64,000 nt of DNA, taken from an uncultured Lactobacillus sp. (GTDB lineage: Bacteria > Bacillota > Bacilli > Lactobacillales > Lactobacillaceae). The stretch covers positions 1 to 64,000 of the forward strand of contig NZ_CANBCQ010000006.1 in NCBI RefSeq assembly GCF_947367125.1, given 5' to 3'. The position numbers and the translations under genes were made by a program. The notes below the pieces were generated by a model, which ran no database searches, had not been told where the DNA came from, and was given only the letters and a program-made list of their open reading frames with translations. This document shows, in pieces, positions 41,816 through 49,381 of the stretch. Each line of letters begins with the position of its first letter. Within the stretch, counting starts at the first letter, position 1.

Positions 41816-42559
41816 ATGAATATTAAGAACAATTTCGTAAAAGTTACTGCAGCTGCTGCATTAACTCTGACCGGTGTAGCTGTAGTAAATACTGTAAAGC
41901 CAGATTCAACTAATGCTACTGTTCAAGCCGCTACTACTAAAGTAAAGATCAACTACGTTGCAGGCTACGGAATTAACATCTGGGATAACTACAATGGCGG
42001 TCATTTTACTGGTGTACGTGCCCAACATGGTGCTACATACAATGTTCTTGATACTAAGACTGACAAGAAAGGTCGTACTTGGTACCAAATCGGTGAAGGA
42101 CAATGGATTTTAGCTCAATACACTGTTGATGCTAGTTCAAGCAAGGCTCAAGCTGTTAAGAAGACCAAGAAGGTTAAGAAGTCAACCCAAGCAACTGGGG
42201 ATGCTTCAGCGGTTATTACTTTAGCTTCATCACAATTAGGTAAGCCTTATGTTTGGGGTGCCAATGGTGCTAACTCATTTGACTGCTCAGGTTTAGTACA
42301 ATATGTTTACTCAAACGCTGCAGGTGTAAAGATGGGCAGAACCACTTATGACCAAGTTAAGCAAGGTTCAACCGTCTCAATGAGCAACCTCCAACCAGGT
42401 GACTTGCTTTTCTGGGGTAGTGCAAGTGCTCCATATCACGTAGGTATCTACGTTGGTAACAACCAATACATTCACGCTGCTACTCCTGGTCAAGGCGTAA
42501 TTAAGCAAACTTTGAGTAGTTACTTCTATCCAAGCGTTGCTAAACGTGTTTTAAACTAA
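41816..42559 (+). CDS. Secreted NlpC/P60 hydrolase 2 with SH3-like domain
   Basis: 247 aa; ATG 41816 has ATAGGAGA at the right distance (a TTG one codon upstream is less likely). Signal peptide to about residue 38, a small SH3-like wall-binding domain (about 42-104: INIWDNYNGGHFTGVRAQHG ... WYQIGEGQWI), a Lys-rich linker, and NlpC/P60 (about 130-247) with Cys157, His208 and His220. The SH3-like domain also occurs in gene 3, so genes 2 and 3 are duplicates. Confidence 0.92.
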   Translation: MNIKNNFVKVTAAAALTLTGVAVVNTVKPDSTNATVQAATTKVKINYVAGYGINIWDNYNGGHFTGVRAQHGATYNVLDTKTDKKGRTWYQIGEGQWILAQYTVDASSSKAQAVKKTKKVKKSTQATGDASAVITLASSQLGKPYVWGANGANSFDCSGLVQYVYSNAAGVKMGRTTYDQVKQGSTVSMSNLQPGDLLFWGSASAPYHVGIYVGNNQYIHAATPGQGVIKQTLSSYFYPSVAKRVLN

Positions 42560-42569
42560 ATAAAATAAC

Positions 42570-42609
42570 GACTAATTAAGGCGGATTACATGGTAATTCG
42601 TCTTTTTTT
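42570..42609 (+). terminator. Terminator after NlpC/P60 gene 2
   Basis: Stem GACTAATT / AATTCGTC (one mismatch) with a long loop, followed by T7. Confidence 0.6.
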
Positions 42610-42729
42610 GTAACATTGTAATGTTCTAATTTGATTCTTGTCGTGGAACATGCAATAATGAAGGCGTTAAGTATAAAAGTGGGTAATTAGTGAAAATATT
42701 CACAGCTTTCGCTACCAAGGGGATTAATT

Positions 42730-43629
42730 ATGAAACATAAATTTTTTAAGGTAGGAGCAGCTGCAGCACTTACTGTTACAGGTGTTTCTGCAATCACGTC
42801 GATGAAAACCGTTCGTGCAGCTAATTTTACGGCAATTAAGCAAGTTAAGATTAGCTATTTGCCAGGTAAGAGTCTGAATATTTGGACCAACTATGAAAAT
42901 GGTCGGTTCATGGGCTATCGTGCTAAAGATGGCACGGTCTGGAACGTAGCTGACACTGCGCTCGATAAGAAAGGCAACTTGTGGTACAAGGTTGGTACGC
43001 GTGAATGGATTGAAGCACGCTATACTGTTGATGTTACTCCTGGTAACAAGACGCAAGTTTCACAAGCGCCAACAGCTAAAAAGACTACTACCAAAAAAGC
43101 AACCAAGACAGTAACTACTGTCAATAAAAAAAATGCAGCCGTAGCCACCAAAACAGAGACGCAAAAGAAGGCTGAGAAGGCAGCCAAGGTTAAAAAGGCT
43201 AAACAAATTGTTAACACCGCCGTCAAGAAGACGCAAAATACAACTAAGACTTCTTCAACGCAAGCAAGCAGTAAAGCTGCTTCGATTGTAGCTTTAGCTA
43301 AGCAGCAATTGGGCAAGAATTACGTTTGGGGTGCAGAGGGACCAGATTCCTTCGACTGTTCCGGTTTAGTACAATATGTTTACCAAAAAGCTGCTGGTGT
43401 GAACTTACCAAGAACCACTTATGATCAAGTTAAGGTCGGTCAAACTGTTTCATTAGATAGTTTGCAACCAGGTGATTTGGTCTTCTGGGGTTCGACCACA
43501 GCACCATATCATGTGGCAATTTATATTGGTAATAACCAATATGTCAACGCAGCTACACCTGAACAAGGTACAATTTTACAAACCGTTTCTAGTTACTATC
43601 AACCAACGATCGCTAAGAGAGTGTTGTAG
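42730..43629 (+). CDS. Secreted NlpC/P60 hydrolase 3 with Lys/Thr linker
   Basis: 299 aa. Signal peptide to about 31, SH3-like domain (about 38-100: LNIWTNYENGRFMGYRAKDG), a long low-complexity linker of Lys, Thr and Ala (about 105-182), and the NlpC/P60 domain (about 184-299). Cys210 and His261 are present; the third residue is Asn273 (YVNAATPEQ) where gene 2 has His, a change tolerated in the family. The site AAGGGGATTAATT stands before the ATG. The linker probably spans the wall. Confidence 0.92.
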   Translation: MKHKFFKVGAAAALTVTGVSAITSMKTVRAANFTAIKQVKISYLPGKSLNIWTNYENGRFMGYRAKDGTVWNVADTALDKKGNLWYKVGTREWIEARYTVDVTPGNKTQVSQAPTAKKTTTKKATKTVTTVNKKNAAVATKTETQKKAEKAAKVKKAKQIVNTAVKKTQNTTKTSSTQASSKAASIVALAKQQLGKNYVWGAEGPDSFDCSGLVQYVYQKAAGVNLPRTTYDQVKVGQTVSLDSLQPGDLVFWGSTTAPYHVAIYIGNNQYVNAATPEQGTILQTVSSYYQPTIAKRVL

Positions 43630-43651
43630 AAAATTAAATTAAGGAATGTTA

Positions 43652-43680
43652 GGCAAGCAGACTGATGCTTGCTTTTTTTG
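43652..43680 (+). terminator. Terminator after NlpC/P60 gene 3
   Basis: Stem GCAAGCA / TGCTTGC with a 6-nt loop and T7. Confidence 0.85.
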
Positions 43681-43683
43681 CAG

Positions 43684-43745
43684 TAATTTTCTCTGTACTG
43701 AAAATTTTTAGATTTTTCGTCATAATTTTCTCTAGACTGAAAATT
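43684..43745 (+). repeat. Two direct copies of a 23-bp palindromic unit
   Basis: TAATTTTCTCTGTACTGAAA and then ATT at 43684-43706, and again at 43723-43745 with GT changed to AG. Each copy is itself an imperfect palindrome (AATTTTC ... GAAAATT). They lie 39 bp apart, about 80 bp before the start of the next gene, a fitting place for an operator pair. Confidence 0.55.
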
Positions 43746-43823
43746 ATTGGGGTTATTAAGCTGAATAGCTTGGTAAATAGCGGTATAATTAAAGCCGATG
43801 TTAATTAGGTTGAGGTGAATTGA

Positions 43824-44246
43824 ATGGCAAAGAGGCGCCAATATCTTTGGTGTTTGGTTGAGTTACCTAACGGCAAGCGTGAGTGGTATTGTATTTCCAA
43901 GGTGTTGCGCAAGGCCTTACTCTGGGAGAAAAATTATTTGCATAATCAATACTGGCGCAATACATTAATCGGTAGCTACCTCAATGTTGCCCGGACGCGT
44001 TATCGCCACGATCGCGCTATTATCACGGTGGGCCGAGTAGTCCGCGTAAAAATTTTGCATTATCCGACCCGCGATTGGCATTGGACGCGGAATCAATTCA
44101 TTGATGCGGATCAATTGGAGAATTTTTCGACTGCGTATAATTATATGAAGCATAATTATGCTTGGTATAATAAATTGCTGATTCATTGCGCTTTGCGACG
44201 CTGGAAGTGGAAGCGGAGAAAAAGGCGATTATTAGAACTGAAGTAA
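43824..44246 (+). CDS. Hypothetical basic Trp/Tyr/Arg-rich protein
   Basis: 140 aa, strongly basic, with many Trp, Tyr and Arg residues (KRRQYLWCLVELPNGKREWY; RWKWKRRKRRLLELK at the end). No signal peptide or TM helix. The composition suggests nucleic-acid or polyanion binding, but that is only inferred. The site TTGAGGTGAATTGA precedes the ATG. I do not recognise the family. Confidence 0.6.
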   Translation: MAKRRQYLWCLVELPNGKREWYCISKVLRKALLWEKNYLHNQYWRNTLIGSYLNVARTRYRHDRAIITVGRVVRVKILHYPTRDWHWTRNQFIDADQLENFSTAYNYMKHNYAWYNKLLIHCALRRWKWKRRKRRLLELK

Positions 44247-44313
44247 AGATTATGGAGCAGCAAAAGAATTTGGGCTATAGTATGTTTTGAAGATATGCAA
44301 AGTAATACTTTCA

Positions 44314-44342
44314 TTGAAATAACTAAAAAATCATATTACAAT
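44314..44342 (+). promoter_or_regulatory. Promoter of the antisense (antitoxin) RNA
   Basis: TTGAAA (44314-44319), 17-bp spacer, TACAAT (44337-44342): a strong sigma-A promoter that would start RNA near 44349. Confidence 0.7.
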
Positions 44343-44344
44343 AG

Positions 44345-44378
44345 TAAAAGAAAAGGAGCTAGCGAGTGCCAGTCGCTA
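44345..44378 (-). terminator. Terminator of the toxin mRNA
   Basis: Read on the minus strand: GGAGTTAGCGA paired with TCGCTAGCTCC, then TTTTCTTTT. The same hairpin is the 5' hairpin of the antisense RNA. Confidence 0.72.
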
Positions 44379-44438
44379 ACTCCAATCGTAACTTAAGATG
44401 ACTAGGTTTCGGCTAATCCTTGTGATTAGCTTTTTTTG
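44349..44438 (+). ncRNA. Candidate type I antitoxin RNA
   Basis: About 90-nt RNA from a strong promoter to the terminator GGCTAATC/GATTAGC + T7 (44411-44437). It starts with hairpin GGAG-TAGCGA / TCGCTA-CTCC, carries CGTAACTTAAGA (44387-44398), and overlaps the 3' end of the hydrophobic ORF on the other strand. CGTAACTTAAGA occurs again at 44573-44584 in the toxin leader next to a GGAGGTGA site. The RNA can therefore pair with both ends of the toxin mRNA, as in par of pAD1. Confidence 0.6.
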
Positions 44439-44523
44439 TTATCGCGTACGCAATGACCAAACGAATGACAAAAATGCCTAAAGCATTCAACACAATCGCA
44501 ATGGCGATAGCCCAAGTAATCAA
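44413..44523 (-). CDS. Candidate type I toxin: 36-residue membrane peptide
   Basis: From TTG 44523: MITWAIAIAIVLNALGIFVI then RLVIAYAITKKANHKD. One long membrane helix followed by a charged C-terminus is the general layout of Fst/Ldr-type toxins, though the sequence is not one I know. A GGAGGAG site lies 11 bases ahead of the TTG. An overlapping frame from ATG 44560 (44 codons, behind GGAGGTGA) may be a leader whose translation is coupled to it. The mRNA probably starts near 44654 (TAAAAT at 44666-44661 as -10) and ends at the shared hairpin near 44345. In the leader, TAACTTA can fold onto TAAGTTACGGAGG and hide the first site. Confidence 0.55.
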   Translation of the reverse strand: MITWAIAIAIVLNALGIFVIRLVIAYAITKKANHKD

Positions 44524-44712
44524 TGGGAGACCTACTCCTCCAGTCTATTCTATGTCGCATAGCTGTCACCTCCGTAACTTAAGAAATATTGAGGGGTGTG
44601 TAGCCATGCTAAGTTACTAAGTCTTAACGGTAGCTAACCGTTGTATCAAGACCTGTTTTTATTTTATCTAAGGAATAGTGAAAAAGCGATACTATTTTGA
44701 AAATAGAGAGTT

Positions 44713-44757
44713 AAAAAGGCTGAAACAGTTGCAATTATAACTGTTTCAGCCTTTTTT
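44713..44757. terminator. Terminator before the CAP gene end
   Basis: 18-bp inverted repeat AAAAAGGCTGAAACAGTT / AACTGTTTCAGCCTTTTT with an 8-nt loop; mainly serves the convergent CAP gene on the minus strand. Confidence 0.86.
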
Positions 44758-45784
44758 ACTTGTGATGTTTTACAATTTGCTTCGCTTTTAAGCGGCTGTT
44801 TTGCCGGAAAAATCTGAAGCTGTAGCTGTCATGTTTACCAATTTGTACGCGGTACTTATGAGTGTTGACCAGCTTGGTTTTGCCAGGATAGTAGCTAATC
44901 GTGGTCGTGAAGCCATCGCCATAGAGGGATGTGCCAAAGTTGCGCACCTGCGTAGCGCGATACTTTTTCTTGGTAGTTAAATCCGTAATGTAGATCTTCG
45001 GCTGACCAGTGATTTGCATAGTAGTTGAATAAGACCACGGGGTGCTGTGGCCGACTAATTCATATGGGAAAACACCACTAGTTGGATAAATTACCCGGCT
45101 CTTTACCGGCTTGCGTAAAATATCGTCAGCAAATAGACCATGTTCAACTGAATAAAGCACATTATTTTCCGTACCATAAGCTGCACCGATCCCCATTCGC
45201 GTTGCCCGCGCTGAGAGGATTAACCCGCGGTGGCCAATGTTGCCGCGACCAGCGAGATTGTTGCCCTCGCGAACCAAATCGGTCACAATTTCCCCAGCAG
45301 AAGCACCGCCGTCTGATTCTAAAAAGTTAATGTTGCCTAGAGTTGAACCTTCGGCTGTGTCCCAGTCAGTGTCACTGATATAGCTTGGCTTCGTGTAGCC
45401 TTGTAAACCATGAGCCTGTAAATTTTGCGCCGCATTCACTGCAGCTAATGCATCAGCACCAAGTTGGGCATGGAGGTTATCAGTTGCATTATTAGCATCT
45501 TCAGGCAGACCAGCTAGTGAGCGGTAGTAGTTCACATAAGCTATCGAAGTAGTGATGTAGTCGGAATTAAGAATGCCCACTGAAAAAGGGATGCCAAAAT
45601 TAGGCTTGATGGCAAAGATCGAATCAGGAGTGTACTTTTTATGGTTTAATGCATGATATTTTTTTTGAAAAGTGCGTACTTGTCTTGCTTCTTTGGCGTT
45701 ATATTTGGCCGCTATGACAGGTGTACTATTAGTCGCTAATAAAGTGGCAGCTGCTAAAAAAAGCAAAAATTTCTTTTTATTCAT
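44756..45784 (-). CDS. Secreted CAP-domain (SCP/PR-1-like) protein
   Basis: 342 aa. Signal peptide to about residue 26 (TPVIAA|KY), a linker, and a CAP domain (about 80-230) with YVNYYRSLAGLPEDANN, the LQAHGLQGY His, and GHRGLILSARATRMGIGAAY. The C-terminal part (about 235-342) is a beta-rich domain of unknown type. CAP proteins of lactobacilli are surface proteins without a proven function. A broken CAP gene of another type lies at 17938. Confidence 0.85.
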   Translation of the reverse strand: MNKKKFLLFLAAATLLATNSTPVIAAKYNAKEARQVRTFQKKYHALNHKKYTPDSIFAIKPNFGIPFSVGILNSDYITTSIAYVNYYRSLAGLPEDANNATDNLHAQLGADALAAVNAAQNLQAHGLQGYTKPSYISDTDWDTAEGSTLGNINFLESDGGASAGEIVTDLVREGNNLAGRGNIGHRGLILSARATRMGIGAAYGTENNVLYSVEHGLFADDILRKPVKSRVIYPTSGVFPYELVGHSTPWSYSTTMQITGQPKIYITDLTTKKKYRATQVRNFGTSLYGDGFTTTISYYPGKTKLVNTHKYRVQIGKHDSYSFRFFRQNSRLKAKQIVKHHK

Positions 45785-45799
45785 AGAGCTCCTATCTAG

Positions 45800-47065
45800 C
45801 TAAGCCAAATATTGCTTGAACTTAGCTTGATCAGCTGGAGCAATATTGGCTTCGATATGGACGCCATCGTCTTGATAATCTTCGCGTAAAACTTGCGCGC
45901 GATCATGCAAGTAGGCGAGTTCCTTGCCTGCGCTTAGTGGCAGAATCAAATCGAACTTCTCATAGTTAGCAAAAACGCGCTTGGTGATCAAGTCGGCTAA
46001 CAGTTTGATTGATTTTGGATCGATGGCAGAATAAAGGATGTCATCGCCTTCGATTTGTGGATAGTTGCGGTCGGTTTTGTCAGCTTTGTTGTAGGCAGTA
46101 ATCATCGGAATCCCCTTAACACCAATCTCATCCAAAACGTTCTGCGTTGTCCGAATCATTTGGACCATGTTGGGGTCAGATGCGTCAACGACATTGATCA
46201 AGAGATCAGCGTCGCGCGTTTCTTGCAAGGTCGCCTTGAAGGATTCAACTAAGTTGTGCGGCAGTTTAGAAATGAAGCCGACCGTATCAGACAGGATAAA
46301 GCTGAAGTTGTCCTTCAAGTCGATTCGCCGCACGGAAGTATCTAGCGTAGCAAAAAGCATGTTCTTAACGAAAACTTGCTTGTCGGCCGCTTCTTTAGAA
46401 AATTCGCGCAATAGCCCGTTCATTGTGGTTGACTTGCCGGCGTTGGTGTAGCCAACTAAGGCAACTTTTGGCAGGCGGCTTTGGTTGCGCCGAGCTGATT
46501 TAATTTCTTCTTGGCTGGCAACGGCCTTGAGTTCTTTTTTAATAGCGGAAATTTGCTTGCCGATGGTCCGCCGGTTCAATTCCAGCTTACTTTCACCGGC
46601 ACCACGGTTAGCGAAGCCACCACCACGCTGTTGGTCCAAGTTGTTCTCGGAAGGGTGTAAACGCGGCAGTTCATACTGGAGTCGCGCTAGTTGCACTTGC
46701 AATTTAGCCTGCTTAGTTCGAGCACGACTGGCAAAAATTTCGAGGATCAATTCCGTGCGGTCAATCACGCGCATCTTGGTCAACTTTTCTAAGTTGCGGA
46801 TCTGTACAGGAGTTAATTCATCGTTAAGGACTAAAACTTTTGCCTTTAGGCCTTTTGCCATGGTTTTAATTTCATTAATTTTACCTACGCCAAAGTAAGT
46901 TCCGGCGACAATTGATTCTGCGTTTTGAAAACTTTGCCCAACTACTTCCATGTTGTTGGCTTCAGTTAGGTTGGCCAGCTCAGTCATGTAGTAGTCGAAG
47001 TTGGGGTCATTTAAGTTGACGCCCGCGATGTAAGCTTTGGTTTTTTTAGGTTGATTATCGATCAT
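45800..47065 (-). CDS. hflX: GTPase HflX
   Basis: 421 aa. N-terminal HflX domain and coiled coil (about 1-195) with the Gly-rich loop DQQRGGGFANRGAGESKLEL, then the GTPase domain: G1 GYTNAGKST, G3 DTVGF, G4 TAYNKADKTD. HflX rescues stalled or stress-damaged ribosomes by splitting 70S into subunits. Full length. The CAP gene follows after only 15 bp, so they may share a transcript. Confidence 0.94.
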   Translation of the reverse strand: MIDNQPKKTKAYIAGVNLNDPNFDYYMTELANLTEANNMEVVGQSFQNAESIVAGTYFGVGKINEIKTMAKGLKAKVLVLNDELTPVQIRNLEKLTKMRVIDRTELILEIFASRARTKQAKLQVQLARLQYELPRLHPSENNLDQQRGGGFANRGAGESKLELNRRTIGKQISAIKKELKAVASQEEIKSARRNQSRLPKVALVGYTNAGKSTTMNGLLREFSKEAADKQVFVKNMLFATLDTSVRRIDLKDNFSFILSDTVGFISKLPHNLVESFKATLQETRDADLLINVVDASDPNMVQMIRTTQNVLDEIGVKGIPMITAYNKADKTDRNYPQIEGDDILYSAIDPKSIKLLADLITKRVFANYEKFDLILPLSAGKELAYLHDRAQVLREDYQDDGVHIEANIAPADQAKFKQYLA

Positions 47066-47139
47066 AAAAACACCTCGTTATTTGTTGTTAAGTTTATTGT
47101 ATTACAGATCCTTATAATAAGGAAAGAAGTCGAATTTAT

Positions 47140-47268
47140 ATGATAAAAGGTATTAAAAATATGCTGACTAATATTCAACAGGTATTTAAAAAATTGTCGA
47201 AAAATAAAAGAATAGAAAAAATAATAATCATATGCCAGCAGAAGTTGGCGTATTTTTTTGGTTAAAAC
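47140..47268 (+). CDS. Possible 42-residue basic peptide or small RNA
   Basis: ATG 47140 opens MIKGIKNMLTNIQQVFKKLS, then KNKRIEKIIIICQQKLAYFF G and stop. It is basic and amphipathic. The site GGAAAG is 14 bases away, which is far. The 3' end coincides with a terminator hairpin (ATATGCCA / TTGGCGTAT then T6, 47230-47260), and TATAAT at 47113-47118 could be a -10 box. Either a small peptide gene or a short non-coding transcript; evidence is thin. Confidence 0.3.
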
Positions 47269-47353
47269 TATTAGAATTGAATTATTTTAGCCCCAATATC
47301 CCCAATTAAGTTAAATTACAGCGGTTATTTACGACTTGTAAGCCTTTTAGAGC

Positions 47354-47383
47354 TGGTCAAAAGATACTTCTTGAGTATATAAT
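47354..47383 (+). promoter_or_regulatory. EPS operon promoter
   Basis: TGGTCA (47354-47359), 18-bp spacer, TATAAT (47378-47383), 30 bp before the first EPS gene. The region before it (47270-47350) contains no gene. Confidence 0.55.
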
Positions 47384-47413
47384 AAAAAGGATTTATAAGA
47401 TTAGAGGACTAGA

Positions 47414-48469
47414 ATGGAAAATAACAGAGAATCAAATAATCAACCGATACATCGTCATCACCATCATCGACACCATCACCGCCGGCGCAAATTCTGGCGC
47501 GTCTTTTGGATCATCGTTGCAGTGATCATTGTTATCGGTCTTTTTGTTTGCGGCATGATTTATAAAAATCTTCGTGATACAACGCAAAACATGTATACGC
47601 CTGTTGCTAAACAAACCAAGAGTAACCGTGGACGTAATCTTGATAATTTGTTAGCACAAAAGAAACCGATCAATATTCTTTTGCTGGGAACAGATACGGG
47701 TGCCATGGAGCGTCACTGGAAGGGTAGAACCGATACCATCATGATGATGGCAATTAACCCTGAAAAGGATAGTACTACGATTGTTTCTATTCCGCGTGAC
47801 TCAAACGCAATTTTCCCGAACTTCCCACAATATGGCGTCACTAAGATTAACTCAGCTTATACCTTAGGCGGGGTTAGTGAGACCATTAAGACTTTAGACA
47901 AGTACTACAGTGTCCCAATTGACGGCTACATTATGATCAACATGGGTGGCCTTAAGAAGGCGATCGACCAAGTTGGCGGTATTGAGGTAACGTCACCATT
48001 GACATTTGATAATATGGGCTACCACTTCGTTAAAGGTCAGACTTATCATATGAATGGTAAAAAGGCCTTAGCCTTTGCCCAACTTCGTCACGGTGACCCA
48101 CGGCAAGACTACGGTCGTCAAGATCGTGATCGCCGCATTATCATGGCCTTGTTAAAGAAGTCTGTTTCACCAACAACTTTGCTTAACACTGACTTCTTGA
48201 ATTCAATTTCTGATGAAATGCAAACCGACTTGACTATGAACCAAATGTACAAGATCGGCATGGATTACCGCAAGGCTACTGCTAATGTAACCCAAGACCA
48301 CGCTCAGGGTGAAAGTAAACAAACACAAAACCCTAAGTTTGGCACTATGGAAATCGAAGTAATTAGCCAGCAAGAAAGACAAAGAGTGTCTGATAAGCTG
48401 CGCGCAGCTTTGGGCTTGCCTGATGTTAAGGTAGCTGCTAACAAGGCTAGCTATGTAATGAATCGTTAA
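47414..48469 (+). CDS. epsA: EPS cluster LytR-CpsA-Psr protein
   Basis: 351 aa. The cytoplasmic N-terminus is His-rich (RHHHHRHHHRRRKFWR), one TM helix (about 29-50), then the LCP domain with ILLLGTDTGAMER, SIPRDSNAIFPN and DYGRQDRDRRIIMALL. As the first gene of a Wzy-type EPS cluster it probably links finished polymer to peptidoglycan and/or modulates the cluster. The His run is unusual; metal binding is conceivable. Confidence 0.92.
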   Translation: MENNRESNNQPIHRHHHHRHHHRRRKFWRVFWIIVAVIIVIGLFVCGMIYKNLRDTTQNMYTPVAKQTKSNRGRNLDNLLAQKKPINILLLGTDTGAMERHWKGRTDTIMMMAINPEKDSTTIVSIPRDSNAIFPNFPQYGVTKINSAYTLGGVSETIKTLDKYYSVPIDGYIMINMGGLKKAIDQVGGIEVTSPLTFDNMGYHFVKGQTYHMNGKKALAFAQLRHGDPRQDYGRQDRDRRIIMALLKKSVSPTTLLNTDFLNSISDEMQTDLTMNQMYKIGMDYRKATANVTQDHAQGESKQTQNPKFGTMEIEVISQQERQRVSDKLRAALGLPDVKVAANKASYVMNR

Positions 48470-48488
48470 TTATTAAAGGAAAAGGTAA

Positions 48489-49367
48489 ATGGAACAAGAG
48501 CAAAAGCAAACTGAAAATACAATTGATCTTACTCAATTGCTGCAAATTTGCCGTCGCCACATCTGGGCATTGATTATCTGGAGTGTGGGTCTGGCTTTAG
48601 TCGGCTGGGGCGTTGCTAATTTTATTATTTCACCAAAGTATACTTCTAATGCACAGATCTTGGTTAACCAAAAGGCTAACAAAAATGACCCTAACGCTGC
48701 ATATAATACGCAACAAGCCAACATGCAAATGGTTACTACCTATAAGGATATCGTAACTAGTCATGTAATCTTGCAAGATGCTTCTAATCGTTTGGCTAAC
48801 CCAGTTAGAGTAGTGAGAAAAGCTCAACCTGCTAAGTACCGGACTAATGCAGATGGTCGTCGAGTATTAGTAAAAAAGGCTCAACCAGAAGTAGTTGAAC
48901 GTAGTGGTAAGAGCTATGGAATTTCTGCTAGCGAATTAGCTAAGAGCATCTCAGTTAATACGCAACAACAATCTCAGGTCTTCTCAATTTCTGCAACTGC
49001 TGATACTCCTGAAAAGGCTAAGGCTGAAGCTAACGCTGTAGCACGTTCATTTAGAGATCAAATCCCTAATATCATGAACATTAACAACGTTACGATTGTT
49101 GCACCAGCAAATAACGGTACCCAATCTTCACCTAATGTAAAACTCTTTACTTTAGCTGGTTTTGTCATTGGTTTGGTCTTAAGCTTTGCCGTAATCTTAA
49201 TTCGTGAGATGTCTGACACGACAGTCAAGGATGATGCATTCTTGACAGATACTTTGGGCTTGGTTGACTTAGGTCAAGTTTCCCACTTCCATGTGTCATC
49301 ATCATTTACTATTAGAAGAAAGAATAAGAATTCTAATGGTTTTAAGCGTAGAAGCCGTCGAGTATAG
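48489..49367 (+). CDS. epsB: EPS chain-length regulator (Wzz-like)
   Basis: 292 aa polysaccharide co-polymerase. Two TM helices (about 32-52 and 222-242) enclose an extracellular domain that includes the usual TSNAQILVNQKAN and GISASELAKSISVN blocks. In Gram-positives this protein lacks the kinase domain and needs the separate kinase EpsC next to it to set chain length. 19 bp after epsA. The C-terminus after TM2 is basic. Confidence 0.92.
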   Translation: MEQEQKQTENTIDLTQLLQICRRHIWALIIWSVGLALVGWGVANFIISPKYTSNAQILVNQKANKNDPNAAYNTQQANMQMVTTYKDIVTSHVILQDASNRLANPVRVVRKAQPAKYRTNADGRRVLVKKAQPEVVERSGKSYGISASELAKSISVNTQQQSQVFSISATADTPEKAKAEANAVARSFRDQIPNIMNINNVTIVAPANNGTQSSPNVKLFTLAGFVIGLVLSFAVILIREMSDTTVKDDAFLTDTLGLVDLGQVSHFHVSSSFTIRRKNKNSNGFKRRSRRV

Positions 49368-49381
49368 AGAGGAGAAAAGCA

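Noticed and set aside
42610..42624. WalR box before NlpC/P60 gene 3
   Set aside because: The two half-sites TGTAAC and TGTAAT are only 2 bp apart, not 5.
43599..43841. 80-codon minus-strand frame with repeated SRENY/YRENY text
   Set aside because: It comes from the palindromic repeat units and a terminator and has no ribosome binding site.
44426..44560. 44-codon frame from ATG 44560 as the real toxin
   Set aside because: Its product is Cys/His/Arg-rich without a membrane helix; the overlapping hydrophobic frame fits type I toxins better. It may be a leader ORF.
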